From Phycisphaeraceae bacterium (GTDB lineage: Bacteria > Planctomycetota > Phycisphaerae > Phycisphaerales > UBA1924), in assembly GCA_020639235.1 (NCBI GenBank), contig JACKHC010000001.1:1-64000 (forward strand): a stretch of 64,000 nucleotides of DNA. The letters are read 5' to 3'. The translations under genes were made by a program, and so were the position numbers. This document shows, piece after piece, positions 7,979 to 17,149 of this stretch. The notes below the pieces were generated by a model. That model was not told the DNA's origin. It ran no database searches and worked only from the letters and a program-made list of their open reading frames with translations. The first letter of the stretch is position 1. The number at the start of each line of letters is the position of its first letter.

Positions 7979-10726
7979 TCAGAGGCGGGACGACCACCAA
8001 GCGAGGAGCGTTGCGGCATCATCCGCCGGGACGCGATACGCCTCGGTGCTCATGCGTCCGAACTCCAGGAGAAGGCGATGCCGATTCTTCGCGTCCGGAG
8101 CGGTGTGGGCCCGTTGGAGCAGGCGAGTCGCGGTTGACGCGAGTTCATCGGGAGTCGGCATGGGGAGCCGCATGGCTTGCTTGGCGCTGAGCTTGATGGC
8201 CTGCGGCGAGAGCGCCGAGCCCGCGTGGCGTTGCATCGCGATTGCTGCGGACACGGGTGATGCGAGCGCGGCGGCGACCGCCCAGATATCGGCTGCCGCC
8301 TTCGGCACGACCGTGATGAGCGGGAGACTGGGGAGGAGCCGCCCCGGTTCGTCCACAAACACTTCGATGATCTTGGTTTGAGTCGCGAGGATGATCTTGG
8401 GGATGAGTCGGCTCGACATCCAATCGGCGAGATCGCCTTTGCTTTGCATGCGAGTGCGATCGATGCGCGGCGCTGCCCAAGGCCTTTTGAGGATGCGAGT
8501 GCTCCTGTCGCCCCAGTGACACGCGGCGAGATCGATGAGACCGGCGGTGACGATGGGCGGATAGCCGGAGTCGGTCACCTCTGAATGGGAGACGTGCTGC
8601 GACTCGACGATGAACCCGTCGAGGCCGTAGTACTGATCGCGGAAGTCTGCGGTGGCATCGGCGTGATCTCCGACGACGCCGGACGCATTGAACGAGAACT
8701 CGGGGATGGCGAGTGCGGCGGCGGCCAGCGGTCCCCATGACCCTTCGCCCCGGAGCGACTCCATATCGACCTCGATATCGGCGAGCGCCCGGAACTCGGA
8801 GGCGCAGGACCGTTTGACGCGACGCGCTCGTGGGCCCGCGCGCTCGATGGTGGGCGCACACACGAACACACTTGCGCCGGGGAATGTGCGCGCTTCCGAC
8901 ACCCAAAGGGCGGCAAGCGAGGCATTGCTCAGGATGGAGGCACGAGCGGGCGCGGAGTCTCGCGATGAGAGGAATGACATCGGCTCGAGCAGCGCCACGC
9001 GGCCCCCCGGACGGCACAAGCGCACCCCGAGGAGCAGGAATGCTGTTGACAAATCCGAGTAAGCACGGGCCGCCCCCCCCGTGATTGCGCTGAGCATGGC
9101 GGCGGTGCGACGATCGGATGCGGTGTCGGACTTCAGCTGGTTGAGAAACGGGGGATTCCCGATGACGACATCGAATCCCCCGGAGCGACCGGTGCCGGTG
9201 GGCGACGGGAACACCTCGGGGAACTCGATGTGCCAGTGGAAGAATCGAGACTGCGCGGCGAGACTCTCGATCTTCTGTTTGAGTGACGACGCGATCGACT
9301 CCGGATCATGCCTGATGCTTTGGAACAGTGCATCGGAAATGGCGCTCGGAGTTGTCGGATCGTGTGGGAGATCGATGGCGCTTGCGGAGCCAGACTCGCG
9401 CCACATGAACGATGCGCACCATGTGTCGGCGATGAGTCGTGCGTGATGGGATGAACCGGCCGAAGGATCGGCCTCGTCGATCAAATCGGTGCGCACGCGC
9501 CGAGTCGGCGTCGCCAACTCTGACACGCTGTGCGCCCGGTCTTTGGCGCTGACCCGGCATGACCCATCAGGTATCCCCGACTCGATCAGCTCGGGCGTCG
9601 CACCGAGGAGTGCGTTCCCGATCTTGATATGGCGGTCGATCGATCGGACGACTGATGGATCTGTGCGCGACTCGATCCAGAGTGCGTGTTTGCAGAGTTC
9701 GACAGCGATGGGGTTGATATCCACGCCGAAGATGCATTCCCGAATAACATCACAGAAAGCGGCCTGCAACACGTCGGCATCAGGGCGATGCTCGTCGGAT
9801 CGCAGTTGTGCGAGACGGTGCGCGAGTCGGCGTGCCGCTGCGATGAGGAAGTTTCCGGTGCCGCATGAAGGATCGCAGACCGTGATCCCGAGCAGCGCCG
9901 CTTCTTTCGATTGCGCGGGTGCGCCGTCGATGCGACTCGAGATGATCGGTTCGAGGGCCGCGTCAAGGAGATTCTCGACGATCAATGCGGGCGTGTAGAA
10001 GGAGCCGGTCGCCCGGCGATTGTTGCGCGCTCTGTACTGGAGCGAGAACGTTCGGGCCTCTGCATCAAACAGCGGCTCCAAGGCGAGCAGGGCTTCATAT
10101 GCGTATCCCAGATGACCCGAGGGGATGGCCGCGCGGCCGATTTCCAAAGCGCCGGGAGAGCGGCTCTCGTTGGCGATCTTCTTGACGAATCGCGAGAAGC
10201 GTTGATTGTCGATCTCGGGTAGCGGGTCTGTTCCGGAGTCGGGCCCGGTGAGGTCTGGCGTGAGAAGGTCTGACCAGAGGCACACGGGGCTGGTGTGCCG
10301 TGGTTGTGCGTGAGACTCGTTCCGTGGTGCGAACTCGCGGCAGGCGTGCATGAACTCCTTCCATGCCGCGTTGTTGCCCGAAGTGGCGCCGGTGACTGAC
10401 GGGGTGTGCGGGATACGAAGATCATCGGCGATGCGCAGAAAGAGGTAGCGGAAGGCGATGATGATGAGCTGTTCGTAGAACGAGCGTGCCGTCAGATCGT
10501 GTGATGCGAGGCGATTGCGGAGCGTTCCGTTGTCTGGATGGGCGAGGAAGCCGCTGCCCAGAGTTTCGACGGCCTTGATCACTCGGGCGCGAAACGCGTC
10601 TGGCGTCGGAATCGGACCGGCGGCGACGTTGTCCGAACACTCCGACGACGTGCCGGGGAGGCGCTCGGCGCCGGAGGGTCTTCGTCGAGATGAAGCTGCG
10701 TGTGCCATGACGGGTTGCGCATGCAT
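7979..10726 (-). CDS. Solitary N6-adenine DNA methyltransferase (Eco57I / type IIG-like)
   Basis: 915 residues. SAM-binding motif I is DPSCGTGNF and catalytic motif IV is NPPF, the order and spacing of Eco57I-type gamma-class methylases. A helical N-terminal part (about 50-230) and a C-terminal target-recognition-like region (about 650-880) flank the methylase core. Type IIG enzymes carry an N-terminal nuclease, but I see no clear PD-(D/E)xK motif here, and no restriction gene or separate specificity subunit adjoins it. It may be an orphan methylase, a phage-restriction enzyme with a degenerate nuclease, or a remnant of a larger system. The start could also be the internal ATG seven codons later (10708). 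Confidence 0.85.
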   Translation of the reverse strand: MHAQPVMAHAASSRRRPSGAERLPGTSSECSDNVAAGPIPTPDAFRARVIKAVETLGSGFLAHPDNGTLRNRLASHDLTARSFYEQLIIIAFRYLFLRIADDLRIPHTPSVTGATSGNNAAWKEFMHACREFAPRNESHAQPRHTSPVCLWSDLLTPDLTGPDSGTDPLPEIDNQRFSRFVKKIANESRSPGALEIGRAAIPSGHLGYAYEALLALEPLFDAEARTFSLQYRARNNRRATGSFYTPALIVENLLDAALEPIISSRIDGAPAQSKEAALLGITVCDPSCGTGNFLIAAARRLAHRLAQLRSDEHRPDADVLQAAFCDVIRECIFGVDINPIAVELCKHALWIESRTDPSVVRSIDRHIKIGNALLGATPELIESGIPDGSCRVSAKDRAHSVSELATPTRRVRTDLIDEADPSAGSSHHARLIADTWCASFMWRESGSASAIDLPHDPTTPSAISDALFQSIRHDPESIASSLKQKIESLAAQSRFFHWHIEFPEVFPSPTGTGRSGGFDVVIGNPPFLNQLKSDTASDRRTAAMLSAITGGAARAYSDLSTAFLLLGVRLCRPGGRVALLEPMSFLSSRDSAPARASILSNASLAALWVSEARTFPGASVFVCAPTIERAGPRARRVKRSCASEFRALADIEVDMESLRGEGSWGPLAAAALAIPEFSFNASGVVGDHADATADFRDQYYGLDGFIVESQHVSHSEVTDSGYPPIVTAGLIDLAACHWGDRSTRILKRPWAAPRIDRTRMQSKGDLADWMSSRLIPKIILATQTKIIEVFVDEPGRLLPSLPLITVVPKAAADIWAVAAALASPVSAAIAMQRHAGSALSPQAIKLSAKQAMRLPMPTPDELASTATRLLQRAHTAPDAKNRHRLLLEFGRMSTEAYRVPADDAATLLAWWSSRL

Positions 10727-10873
10727 GCCGGATCGTGCCGGGAGATGACATTCAGATCGTACCCGAGAGCGCCGCGACTGTGGCCTTGGTCACGTGGCGT
10801 GCCTGGCAACTGTTCGAGCCCATCCAGGACTCGAACTTCCACTCACCAGGAAGCGGAACCTGAACCTGGCGCA

Positions 10874-11866
10874 TCAATAGTGAACGGTGATCGACTGACC
10901 TCGCGGGTCTTCGGGCGAGATGCGCTCGCTTCGCCCGCGCCAGTAGAGCGTCATCGCCAGTTCGTTCGGCGAATACGCGACGGTGTAGAGCGTGCCAGAC
11001 GCGCGTCGGTACTGACTCCGGACGAGCGGCGGGGCAAGGAACGCGTCGATGGCCTGCTCGACCGTCGCGGTGCTTTCAACGATCTCTGACAGGCAGGCGC
11101 GGCGTTCGGCGGACTGCGTGAACTCTGCGTACTGCGGCCATTCGATGTGCTGCTGGTGGTTCGTCGAAACAGGGGAGAGATCGAGCGAGAGCGGGCGGTC
11201 GGGTGATGCGAATGCGGTGAGGTGCGCACCGGAGCGGTCGAGCATCGTGAAGTTGTAGGACATATAGACCGGCACGCGGCGGAGCGTGTCGCACGCCTCC
11301 CGCACGCTGGTGCAGGTCTGGAGCAGGTAGCGCAGAACGAGCGAGGCGCTGAATCCGGGACCGACTGCGCGCCGGCCGCCGAACGCGAGCGCGACCGTAA
11401 GCCCCGCGTCGTTGACCCCATCGAGCGCACCCCAGACGCAGTCGGTCATCACGTGGGTTCGGACACCCCCCCACTGCGTCGAGAGCATGATGGCGTCGCA
11501 GAGATGCGGGGCGTGGTCGTAGTTGCGGATGAGAACCGGGCCTGTATCGGTAGAGATGACCGCCTGTGAGCATGCGCGGATGATGGGCGTGGGCGACCAG
11601 AGCGTGAGGAAGCGCGCTCGGTCATGGTCATGCCCGACGAGATCAAGGATCGACTCGTAGACGGGGAAGAGTTCGGGCATGTGGGCACGGAGCCGGCTTC
11701 GGCATTCGTCGAGCGCGGGCCAGCCGCCGGGATGTTTGCACATCCAGAGGTGATACCCGTGCCAGTATTCATTGAACACCGTGCGCAGGCGTTTGCCAGG
11801 CTCCGGCTCGTGGATCGCCCGGAACTCAAGGCAGAGGTCGGAGCCGGCGGCGGGGCGCGAAGTCAC
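10874..11866 (-). CDS. C45-family Ntn hydrolase / acyltransferase (penicillin acyltransferase-like)
   Basis: 330 residues from a GTG that overlaps the upstream stop as GTGA. The family makes an active enzyme by self-cleavage before a Cys; the candidate is Cys99 in IIRACSQAV, followed by the conserved N-Y-D (115-117). It also has the WGALDGVNDAGL segment typical of the C45/choloylglycine-hydrolase-like fold. These enzymes hydrolyse or transfer linear amides. As the last gene of an operon containing an ATP-grasp ligase and amine-degrading enzymes, it may remove an acyl or amino-acyl group that the ligase attaches to an amine. The fold is fairly clear; the substrate is inference. Confidence 0.75.
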   Translation of the reverse strand: MTSRPAAGSDLCLEFRAIHEPEPGKRLRTVFNEYWHGYHLWMCKHPGGWPALDECRSRLRAHMPELFPVYESILDLVGHDHDRARFLTLWSPTPIIRACSQAVISTDTGPVLIRNYDHAPHLCDAIMLSTQWGGVRTHVMTDCVWGALDGVNDAGLTVALAFGGRRAVGPGFSASLVLRYLLQTCTSVREACDTLRRVPVYMSYNFTMLDRSGAHLTAFASPDRPLSLDLSPVSTNHQQHIEWPQYAEFTQSAERRACLSEIVESTATVEQAIDAFLAPPLVRSQYRRASGTLYTVAYSPNELAMTLYWRGRSERISPEDPRGQSITVHY

Positions 11867-13422
11867 AGGAGTTTGAACTCGTGCTGGTGCGCCTCGATCA
11901 TCGAGTCGGCGGCGGCGATGGGTGTGACCTGATATTGCGAGCGGATGCCCTTGATCCACGCCTTGGCTCGATCGGTGAGTTTGAAATCATCGTCCATGAA
12001 GCGGCCAGGCGAGACGAGGATTCCCAGATCGGCGCCCTCGTAGAAGTAGTCGCCCTTCCCGGCGATGCGCAGCCAGAAGGCCCGATTCTCGGTGTGAACC
12101 GTGCGGCGGTGTGTCTGAGGACGGACATAGCGAATTTGCCTGGAGTCGCTGAGTTCCCAGATTCCCGAGGGCGGCGCCTCGGTAATCTGCGCGACCGAGT
12201 CTTTGGTGTGTTTGATGACGAGCTGGCTCCAGGAGTCGATGTTGTCGGGATCAGCCCATCGTGTGTTGAGCGCCTCGACATCGAGATCGTAGTCGACGCC
12301 CATCCACTCAAGGAGGTGGAAGACGAAGAGGGGCGCATCGGCGTGGGCGAAGGCCGAGAGGTTGGTCATGGAGGACGCACCGGTGATGCGCGGGTTGCAC
12401 TCGCCGAGATAGACCTTGCCGGAATCGAGATCGGTGAGGAAGTCGATCTCGAAATAGCCGCGGTAGCCGAGTTTCTTGAGTTCGTCGCCGAACGCGATCG
12501 CGGCGTTGCGGGCTTCCTTGCGTGTCTTGGACTGGAAGGCGCCGGCGAATACCTCATTGCCGCACCAGCCGCCCTTGTAGGGCGTGAGTTCGGGGAATCC
12601 GACGAGCTCGGTCATCAGCGGGCCGACGATGGTGCCGTGGCGGGTGACGCACGCTTCGAGCGCCGAACCTCGGCAGTTGATTTGCTTCATGACCTTGACT
12701 TCGGGCGCGGCGACGATGTCCTTCTCGTACTTCTTGAACTCCTTCTCGTTGGAGATGAAGTAGGTGGTGTGGCCGGAGTCGCCGAAAGCGGTCTGGATGA
12801 CGAGATCGTCGCCGAGCTTCTTCGAGACCTTTCGGAGCGTCGCGTAGGAGTCGACTCTGGCGAGAACATTGGGGACGCACTTGACACCGGCGCGCTCCGC
12901 GATGCGTGTGGTCTCGACCTTGTCGTCGATCTTGGTTCGGAGCGCCGCGGGCGGGAAGCAGACCTCCAGACCCGCTTTCCTGCAGAGCGCTTCGGTCTTC
13001 TCATCGAACATGAGAAAGACGGCCTTGCCATTCCTGCCGTTGTCGCCTCGGTCCCTGAGGAGTTTGAGCAGGTCGGGATGGCTCAGGAGGTAGTTGTTGA
13101 TGTCTTCGATCGACTCGAATGGTTCGTGCGGTATCTCGGGCGGGACATAGACATGGGGGTGCTTTCCGTCGAAGCAGTCGATCGCGGAGAGGAAGTTGAA
13201 GTTGCGGATCCACTCGTCCATGCCGAGGAGATTGAAGTTGGTGGCGCTGATGAAGTAGATCGGTTCGGTGTTGCGGTGGAAGAACCGCCGGATGTCGGAG
13301 ATGCCGTTGAGTCGTTTGCGCTTCGAAGAGGCCGAACGGTCGGACTGGAGCGCCTTGGCGTTGAGGTCGCCTTGTAAGTCGGCGGTCGGGTTCTTTGACT
13401 TCTGCTTCTTGCCGGCACCCAT
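11863..13422 (-). CDS. ATP-grasp ligase (biotin-carboxylase-like)
   Basis: 519 residues. A Lys-rich, low-complexity N-terminus (1-45) precedes a pre-ATP-grasp domain and then an ATP-grasp domain (about 165-400). Supporting signatures are the KIDDKVETTRIAERAGV helix, VIQTAFGDSGH, EIDFLTD and the metal-binding GECNPRITG. ATP-grasp enzymes join a carboxylate to an amine or thiol through an acyl phosphate. The gene starts 5 bp after the decarboxylase stop, with its ribosome site AGGAAGG inside the decarboxylase, and it overlaps the C45 hydrolase gene. The likely role is to conjugate an amine made by the decarboxylase, in the way glutamyl-putrescine synthetase does in the Puu pathway. The substrate is unproven. 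Confidence 0.75.
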   Translation of the reverse strand: MGAGKKQKSKNPTADLQGDLNAKALQSDRSASSKRKRLNGISDIRRFFHRNTEPIYFISATNFNLLGMDEWIRNFNFLSAIDCFDGKHPHVYVPPEIPHEPFESIEDINNYLLSHPDLLKLLRDRGDNGRNGKAVFLMFDEKTEALCRKAGLEVCFPPAALRTKIDDKVETTRIAERAGVKCVPNVLARVDSYATLRKVSKKLGDDLVIQTAFGDSGHTTYFISNEKEFKKYEKDIVAAPEVKVMKQINCRGSALEACVTRHGTIVGPLMTELVGFPELTPYKGGWCGNEVFAGAFQSKTRKEARNAAIAFGDELKKLGYRGYFEIDFLTDLDSGKVYLGECNPRITGASSMTNLSAFAHADAPLFVFHLLEWMGVDYDLDVEALNTRWADPDNIDSWSQLVIKHTKDSVAQITEAPPSGIWELSDSRQIRYVRPQTHRRTVHTENRAFWLRIAGKGDYFYEGADLGILVSPGRFMDDDFKLTDRAKAWIKGIRSQYQVTPIAAADSMIEAHQHEFKLL

Positions 13423-13427
13423 ACTGA

Positions 13428-16178
13428 TTAGACCTTCCTGATCGCGGGCGTTCTGCGTGAAGCGCCGGCGGCTCGTTCGATTGCTGATTGTGAGAAGACT
13501 CGGAATCCGTAGGAGGGGTGGTATCCGTGGATCTCCTTGACATCGATGGCAAGGAGGAACTCGATGATCTCGGCGCTGACGACCTGGCCCGGCACGAGGA
13601 GCGGGAAGCCCGGCGGGTAGGGTGTCACAAAGGACGCGGAGACGAACTCATTCCCGGCGCGGATCTTGTTGAGCGTGTCGCGGTTGATGAGCACCCAGTC
13701 GAGGCATGACTCGTCGTACGCCATGAAGTATGCGCGGCGGAGGTCGCCCTCGGGCGTACCCGAGTCGTCGGTCTTGAATGCGTCGTGGAAGCGCGAGAAG
13801 TTGGGCAGCGGCGGGTTGGTGAGCAGGGAGTCGACGCGTTCGGCGTGGTGCGCGAGCCCGGCGCTGCTCTCGGTGAGGAGGCGATCCTGGACGCCTGTGG
13901 CGATCTTGGCGAGGACCTCGATGAGGTACGCGATGTCGCCGCGCGAAGTGCCGATATTGGGCATGAAGAGCGCGGTGTTGCGTGACGTTTTATTGATCTG
14001 GATGTCGTACTGATCCATCAGGAGATGGCGGAACTGATCGCCGTTGAGCCCGGTGGCGGCGATCTGGAGTGTGACACGCGACGGATCGAGCGTGAACTCA
14101 TCCTCGCGCCATGCCTTGTCCATACGCCCCCAGCCGTGCGTGTGCGAGTAGTAGTACTCGAGCCCCGACGGTCTGAACTCCTCCGGGATCATGTCGGATG
14201 GGCGAAGAACGGAGAACATCCTGTTGACGATCGGATGCTCGCGGACACGCTCGCGCAGCGTCATCGCCAGCCCGATCGTGTCCTCGACAAGTTCGTACCC
14301 TTCGAGTTCGACCTGCCGGCGCCCGACATCGAGCGAAGCGATGATCTGGTAGTTGGGTGAGGTTGAGGTATGCGTCATAAACGCTTCGTGGAAAGGAACA
14401 CTCGCGCGCTGCTCGAAATCCTCGTCGAAGACGTGGATCATGGACCCCTGCCTGAGGGAGGTGAGCGTTTTGTGGGTTGATTGCGTGACATAAACGCGGA
14501 CTCGGGCGCTATCGGGATCGGGCATCCATTCGAGTGACTCGCCGGCGCGCTGCTTGGCGCGATACTCCTCGCGGTACTCGGATGACCGGAGTTCGGCGCG
14601 GAGCCGTGCGGCGGCGTCCATCCCGGTGCGCTTGCGGAGCATGGGATTGAAGCGCGCGAAGGCGAACCACGCCTCGTCCCACAAGAAGATCATGTCGGGC
14701 TTGATCGCTAGCACGCGGCGCATGATGGAGTGGGGGTCGTAGGTCAGGCCGTCGAAGGTGCAGTTGGTGAGCAGGAGCATGCGGACGCGATCGAGTTTGC
14801 CCGCGGCCTTGAGTTCGAGGAGTCGTTCCTCGATCTCGTGGTAGGGAACCGCGCCGTACATGGCGTACTGCTGAAGGGGATAGGAGTCGAGGTAGACGGG
14901 CATCGCGCCGGCGAGGACCATCGCGTAGTGATGCGACTTGTGGCAGTCGCGGTCGATGAGCACGATGTCACCGGGCTGGATAAGCGCCTGGAGAACGATC
15001 TTATTTGCGGTCGATGTGCCATTGGTGACGAAAAATGAGTTGCGCGCCCCAAAAGCGCGTGCCGCGGCCTCCTGGGCGCGCTTGATGGGGCCCTTGGGCT
15101 GGAGAAGTGAGTCGAGGCCCCCGGAGGTTGCCGAGGTCTCGGCCATGAAGATATTGGGGCCGTAGAAGGCGAGCAGATCGCGGGCCCAGTGCGCGTTCGA
15201 CATGGACTTGCCGCGTGCGATGGGCAGCGCGTGGAACACGCCTGTCGGCTTGGCACTGTAGCGGCGGAGCGCCTCGAAGAACGGCGACTCGAAGCGTGCG
15301 CGGATCCCCTTGAGGATCGTCAGGTGCTGCTCCATGTACTGCTCGAGACGGTAGAACGCGCGACGGAAGTCCGAGCCGAGGTTGCCCGCGACGGACTCGA
15401 GCGGTGTATCGGTGACGAGGTAGAGATCGAGTTCGGGCCGGAGGCGGTGGAGCACCTTCCCAAGGGCGAGCGAACGTTCGAGACCGAAGGACATCGGCAT
15501 GGGCTCGGCTTCGAGCGTGTCGAGATACCTCTCGAGCGACTGGTGTGGGTTTCGAGTCTTGAACGAGTAGTTGTACCGGAGGAAGACGGCCTGAATCGTC
15601 GGGTTGAACTGCACCGCGATGATCGCGTCTTCGACACTCGGCACGGTAACGACGTCGTATATGAACTCATCGGAGTCGCGCCGGCATGCGGCGAGCCCTT
15701 CGCGGACCTCGGTGCGGTCGAACGCATCGACCCCATCGACGATGAGCACCTCGAAATACGGCTTGCCGGTGCGGATGATCTCGCCGGTGTCGTCGGGATC
15801 GTCGTTATCGCGCTTGTTGGCCCGGGCGAGCGTGGCGCCGCCACGGTCGCGGTAGGCATCGCCCACGAGGAGCCGCGCGATCTCGCCGACCTCGGAAGCG
15901 AGTTCGGGGTACTCGGCGCGTTCGAAGAGGCGCTTGAGCTTGTCGACGCGGGCACCGCCGGGGAATGCCCAATAGTACTCCAGCGTTCGAAGGAGATTGA
16001 GCGACTCCTGCACGAGTGCGCGGGGTTCGGCGGCGTCGCGCCCCGATCTGGCGAACTCCTTCAGCCACGAGGCGCGGACCTGCAGCTCGTTCCAAGAGTC
16101 CAAGCGGAGCTGCGGCGCGCTGTATTTGCGCTGGCCCTTGCCGGCGGGCGCGTTGCCTTTCGGTTCGTTAAGTGTCAT
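13428..16178 (-). CDS. PLP-dependent Orn/Lys/Arg decarboxylase
   Basis: 916 residues, longer than the usual 700-760 of this family. A long N-terminal extension and receiver-like wing domain (about 90-270) come first. The fold-type I PLP domain has a substrate-side FVTNGTSTAN, the Asp-His-rich DRDCHKSHHY, WDEAWF, and the Schiff-base Lys in STHKTL. The family decarboxylates arginine, ornithine or lysine to agmatine, putrescine or cadaverine. The choice cannot be read by eye. The start ATG overlaps the upstream stop as ATGA. The presence of GABA transaminase and succinate-semialdehyde dehydrogenase in the same operon points to arginine or ornithine as substrate. Confidence 0.88.
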   Translation of the reverse strand: MTLNEPKGNAPAGKGQRKYSAPQLRLDSWNELQVRASWLKEFARSGRDAAEPRALVQESLNLLRTLEYYWAFPGGARVDKLKRLFERAEYPELASEVGEIARLLVGDAYRDRGGATLARANKRDNDDPDDTGEIIRTGKPYFEVLIVDGVDAFDRTEVREGLAACRRDSDEFIYDVVTVPSVEDAIIAVQFNPTIQAVFLRYNYSFKTRNPHQSLERYLDTLEAEPMPMSFGLERSLALGKVLHRLRPELDLYLVTDTPLESVAGNLGSDFRRAFYRLEQYMEQHLTILKGIRARFESPFFEALRRYSAKPTGVFHALPIARGKSMSNAHWARDLLAFYGPNIFMAETSATSGGLDSLLQPKGPIKRAQEAAARAFGARNSFFVTNGTSTANKIVLQALIQPGDIVLIDRDCHKSHHYAMVLAGAMPVYLDSYPLQQYAMYGAVPYHEIEERLLELKAAGKLDRVRMLLLTNCTFDGLTYDPHSIMRRVLAIKPDMIFLWDEAWFAFARFNPMLRKRTGMDAAARLRAELRSSEYREEYRAKQRAGESLEWMPDPDSARVRVYVTQSTHKTLTSLRQGSMIHVFDEDFEQRASVPFHEAFMTHTSTSPNYQIIASLDVGRRQVELEGYELVEDTIGLAMTLRERVREHPIVNRMFSVLRPSDMIPEEFRPSGLEYYYSHTHGWGRMDKAWREDEFTLDPSRVTLQIAATGLNGDQFRHLLMDQYDIQINKTSRNTALFMPNIGTSRGDIAYLIEVLAKIATGVQDRLLTESSAGLAHHAERVDSLLTNPPLPNFSRFHDAFKTDDSGTPEGDLRRAYFMAYDESCLDWVLINRDTLNKIRAGNEFVSASFVTPYPPGFPLLVPGQVVSAEIIEFLLAIDVKEIHGYHPSYGFRVFSQSAIERAAGASRRTPAIRKV

Positions 16179-17143
16179 CCGTGCGCGCCTGTTCCGGGAG
16201 TTGCGGGCGGCGGCGCGAAGCCCTGCGGGTGGTGCGAGTCGGGGATGGGGCGTGGGATCGTGGTCTTGTTGTCGTTGATGCCGGCGCGGGAGCCGCGTGA
16301 CATCTTTTCCAGGGGACCGAGCTCTCGCAGGTATGAGTCCATGCCCGAGGCGCGATCATACACGGAGAAGTTGACTTTGCGGTCGCGGAAGCTCTTGAGC
16401 GGCTGACCGAGGCCCTTCAACCCGACTTCGCGCGTGCGCTGCACGCGCTCGAGATCGATCTCGATCGGGAGCATTTCTTCGTTGCTGGTCGCCTGATAAA
16501 GGATGTCGCCGGTCGGCGCCACGAGGATGGATCGCCCGTTGCCGCCGTCGCCCACGCCGTTGATGTCGATCACGAAGCACTGATTCACTGCGGCGGTTGA
16601 TTTCGCGATCGCGAGTTCGACATCGCGGTCGATGCTCGGCGTGAGCGTGGGGTGGAGGATGACCTCGGCACCCATCACGGCGAGGGTGCGCGACGTCTCG
16701 GGGAACCACATGTCGTAGCAGATGCTGACGCCGAATCGCCCGACCTCCGGCACATCAAACAGGCAGAACTCGGTGCCCGACTCGACGCCTGTCTCGTAGG
16801 GCATGAAGGGGAACATTTTGCGGTAGCGTGCGATGACCTGCCCTTCAGGATTAATGACGGGCGATGTGTTGTAGATGCCCGCGTCGGTCTTCTCGTAGAG
16901 CGAACCCGGGATCAGCCAGATCTTGTGCTTCGCGGCCAGATTGCAGTAGACCTGCTCGGTCTCGCTCGGGAGCGGCGCGGCGTTCCCGGTCCATCCGCCG
17001 TAGGTCGCAAGTTCGCTCAGCACAACCATCTGCACCCACGGGTAGAGATACATGAGCATCTCGATGCGGTCGGTGATGTGCGCGAGGTTGGACTGGCGAC
17101 CGGAGATCTTGAGCTGCAATCCGGCGATGGCGAACGGCCTCAT
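16175..17143 (-). CDS. Carbon-nitrogen hydrolase (nitrilase superfamily amidase)
   Basis: 322 residues with the complete nitrilase triad: Glu44 in LSELATYGG, Lys109 in RYRKMFPF and Cys142 in SICYDMWFPE. The C-terminal 30 residues are Pro-rich and outside the catalytic fold. The superfamily includes N-carbamoylputrescine amidase and omega-amidase as well as aliphatic amidases. In this operon it may release ammonia or CO2 from a carbamoyl or amide intermediate of amine breakdown. The gene starts 6 bp after the aminotransferase and overlaps the decarboxylase. Family is secure; substrate is inferred from neighbours. Confidence 0.85.
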   Translation of the reverse strand: MRPFAIAGLQLKISGRQSNLAHITDRIEMLMYLYPWVQMVVLSELATYGGWTGNAAPLPSETEQVYCNLAAKHKIWLIPGSLYEKTDAGIYNTSPVINPEGQVIARYRKMFPFMPYETGVESGTEFCLFDVPEVGRFGVSICYDMWFPETSRTLAVMGAEVILHPTLTPSIDRDVELAIAKSTAAVNQCFVIDINGVGDGGNGRSILVAPTGDILYQATSNEEMLPIEIDLERVQRTREVGLKGLGQPLKSFRDRKVNFSVYDRASGMDSYLRELGPLEKMSRGSRAGINDNKTTIPRPIPDSHHPQGFAPPPATPGTGAHG

Positions 17144-17149
17144 CGTCGA

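Noticed and set aside
10750..10870. tRNA-like arm (GGACTCGAACTTCCA) between methylase and C45 genes
   Set aside because: No complete cloverleaf can be drawn and the stem pairs fail.
11881..13377. 498-codon open frame opposite the ATP-grasp gene
   Set aside because: Mirror of a GC-rich codon pattern; no ribosome site or domain, and the minus-strand gene is well supported.
15189..16406. 405-codon open frame opposite the decarboxylase
   Set aside because: Antisense shadow with Arg/Val/Glu-rich composition and no family match.
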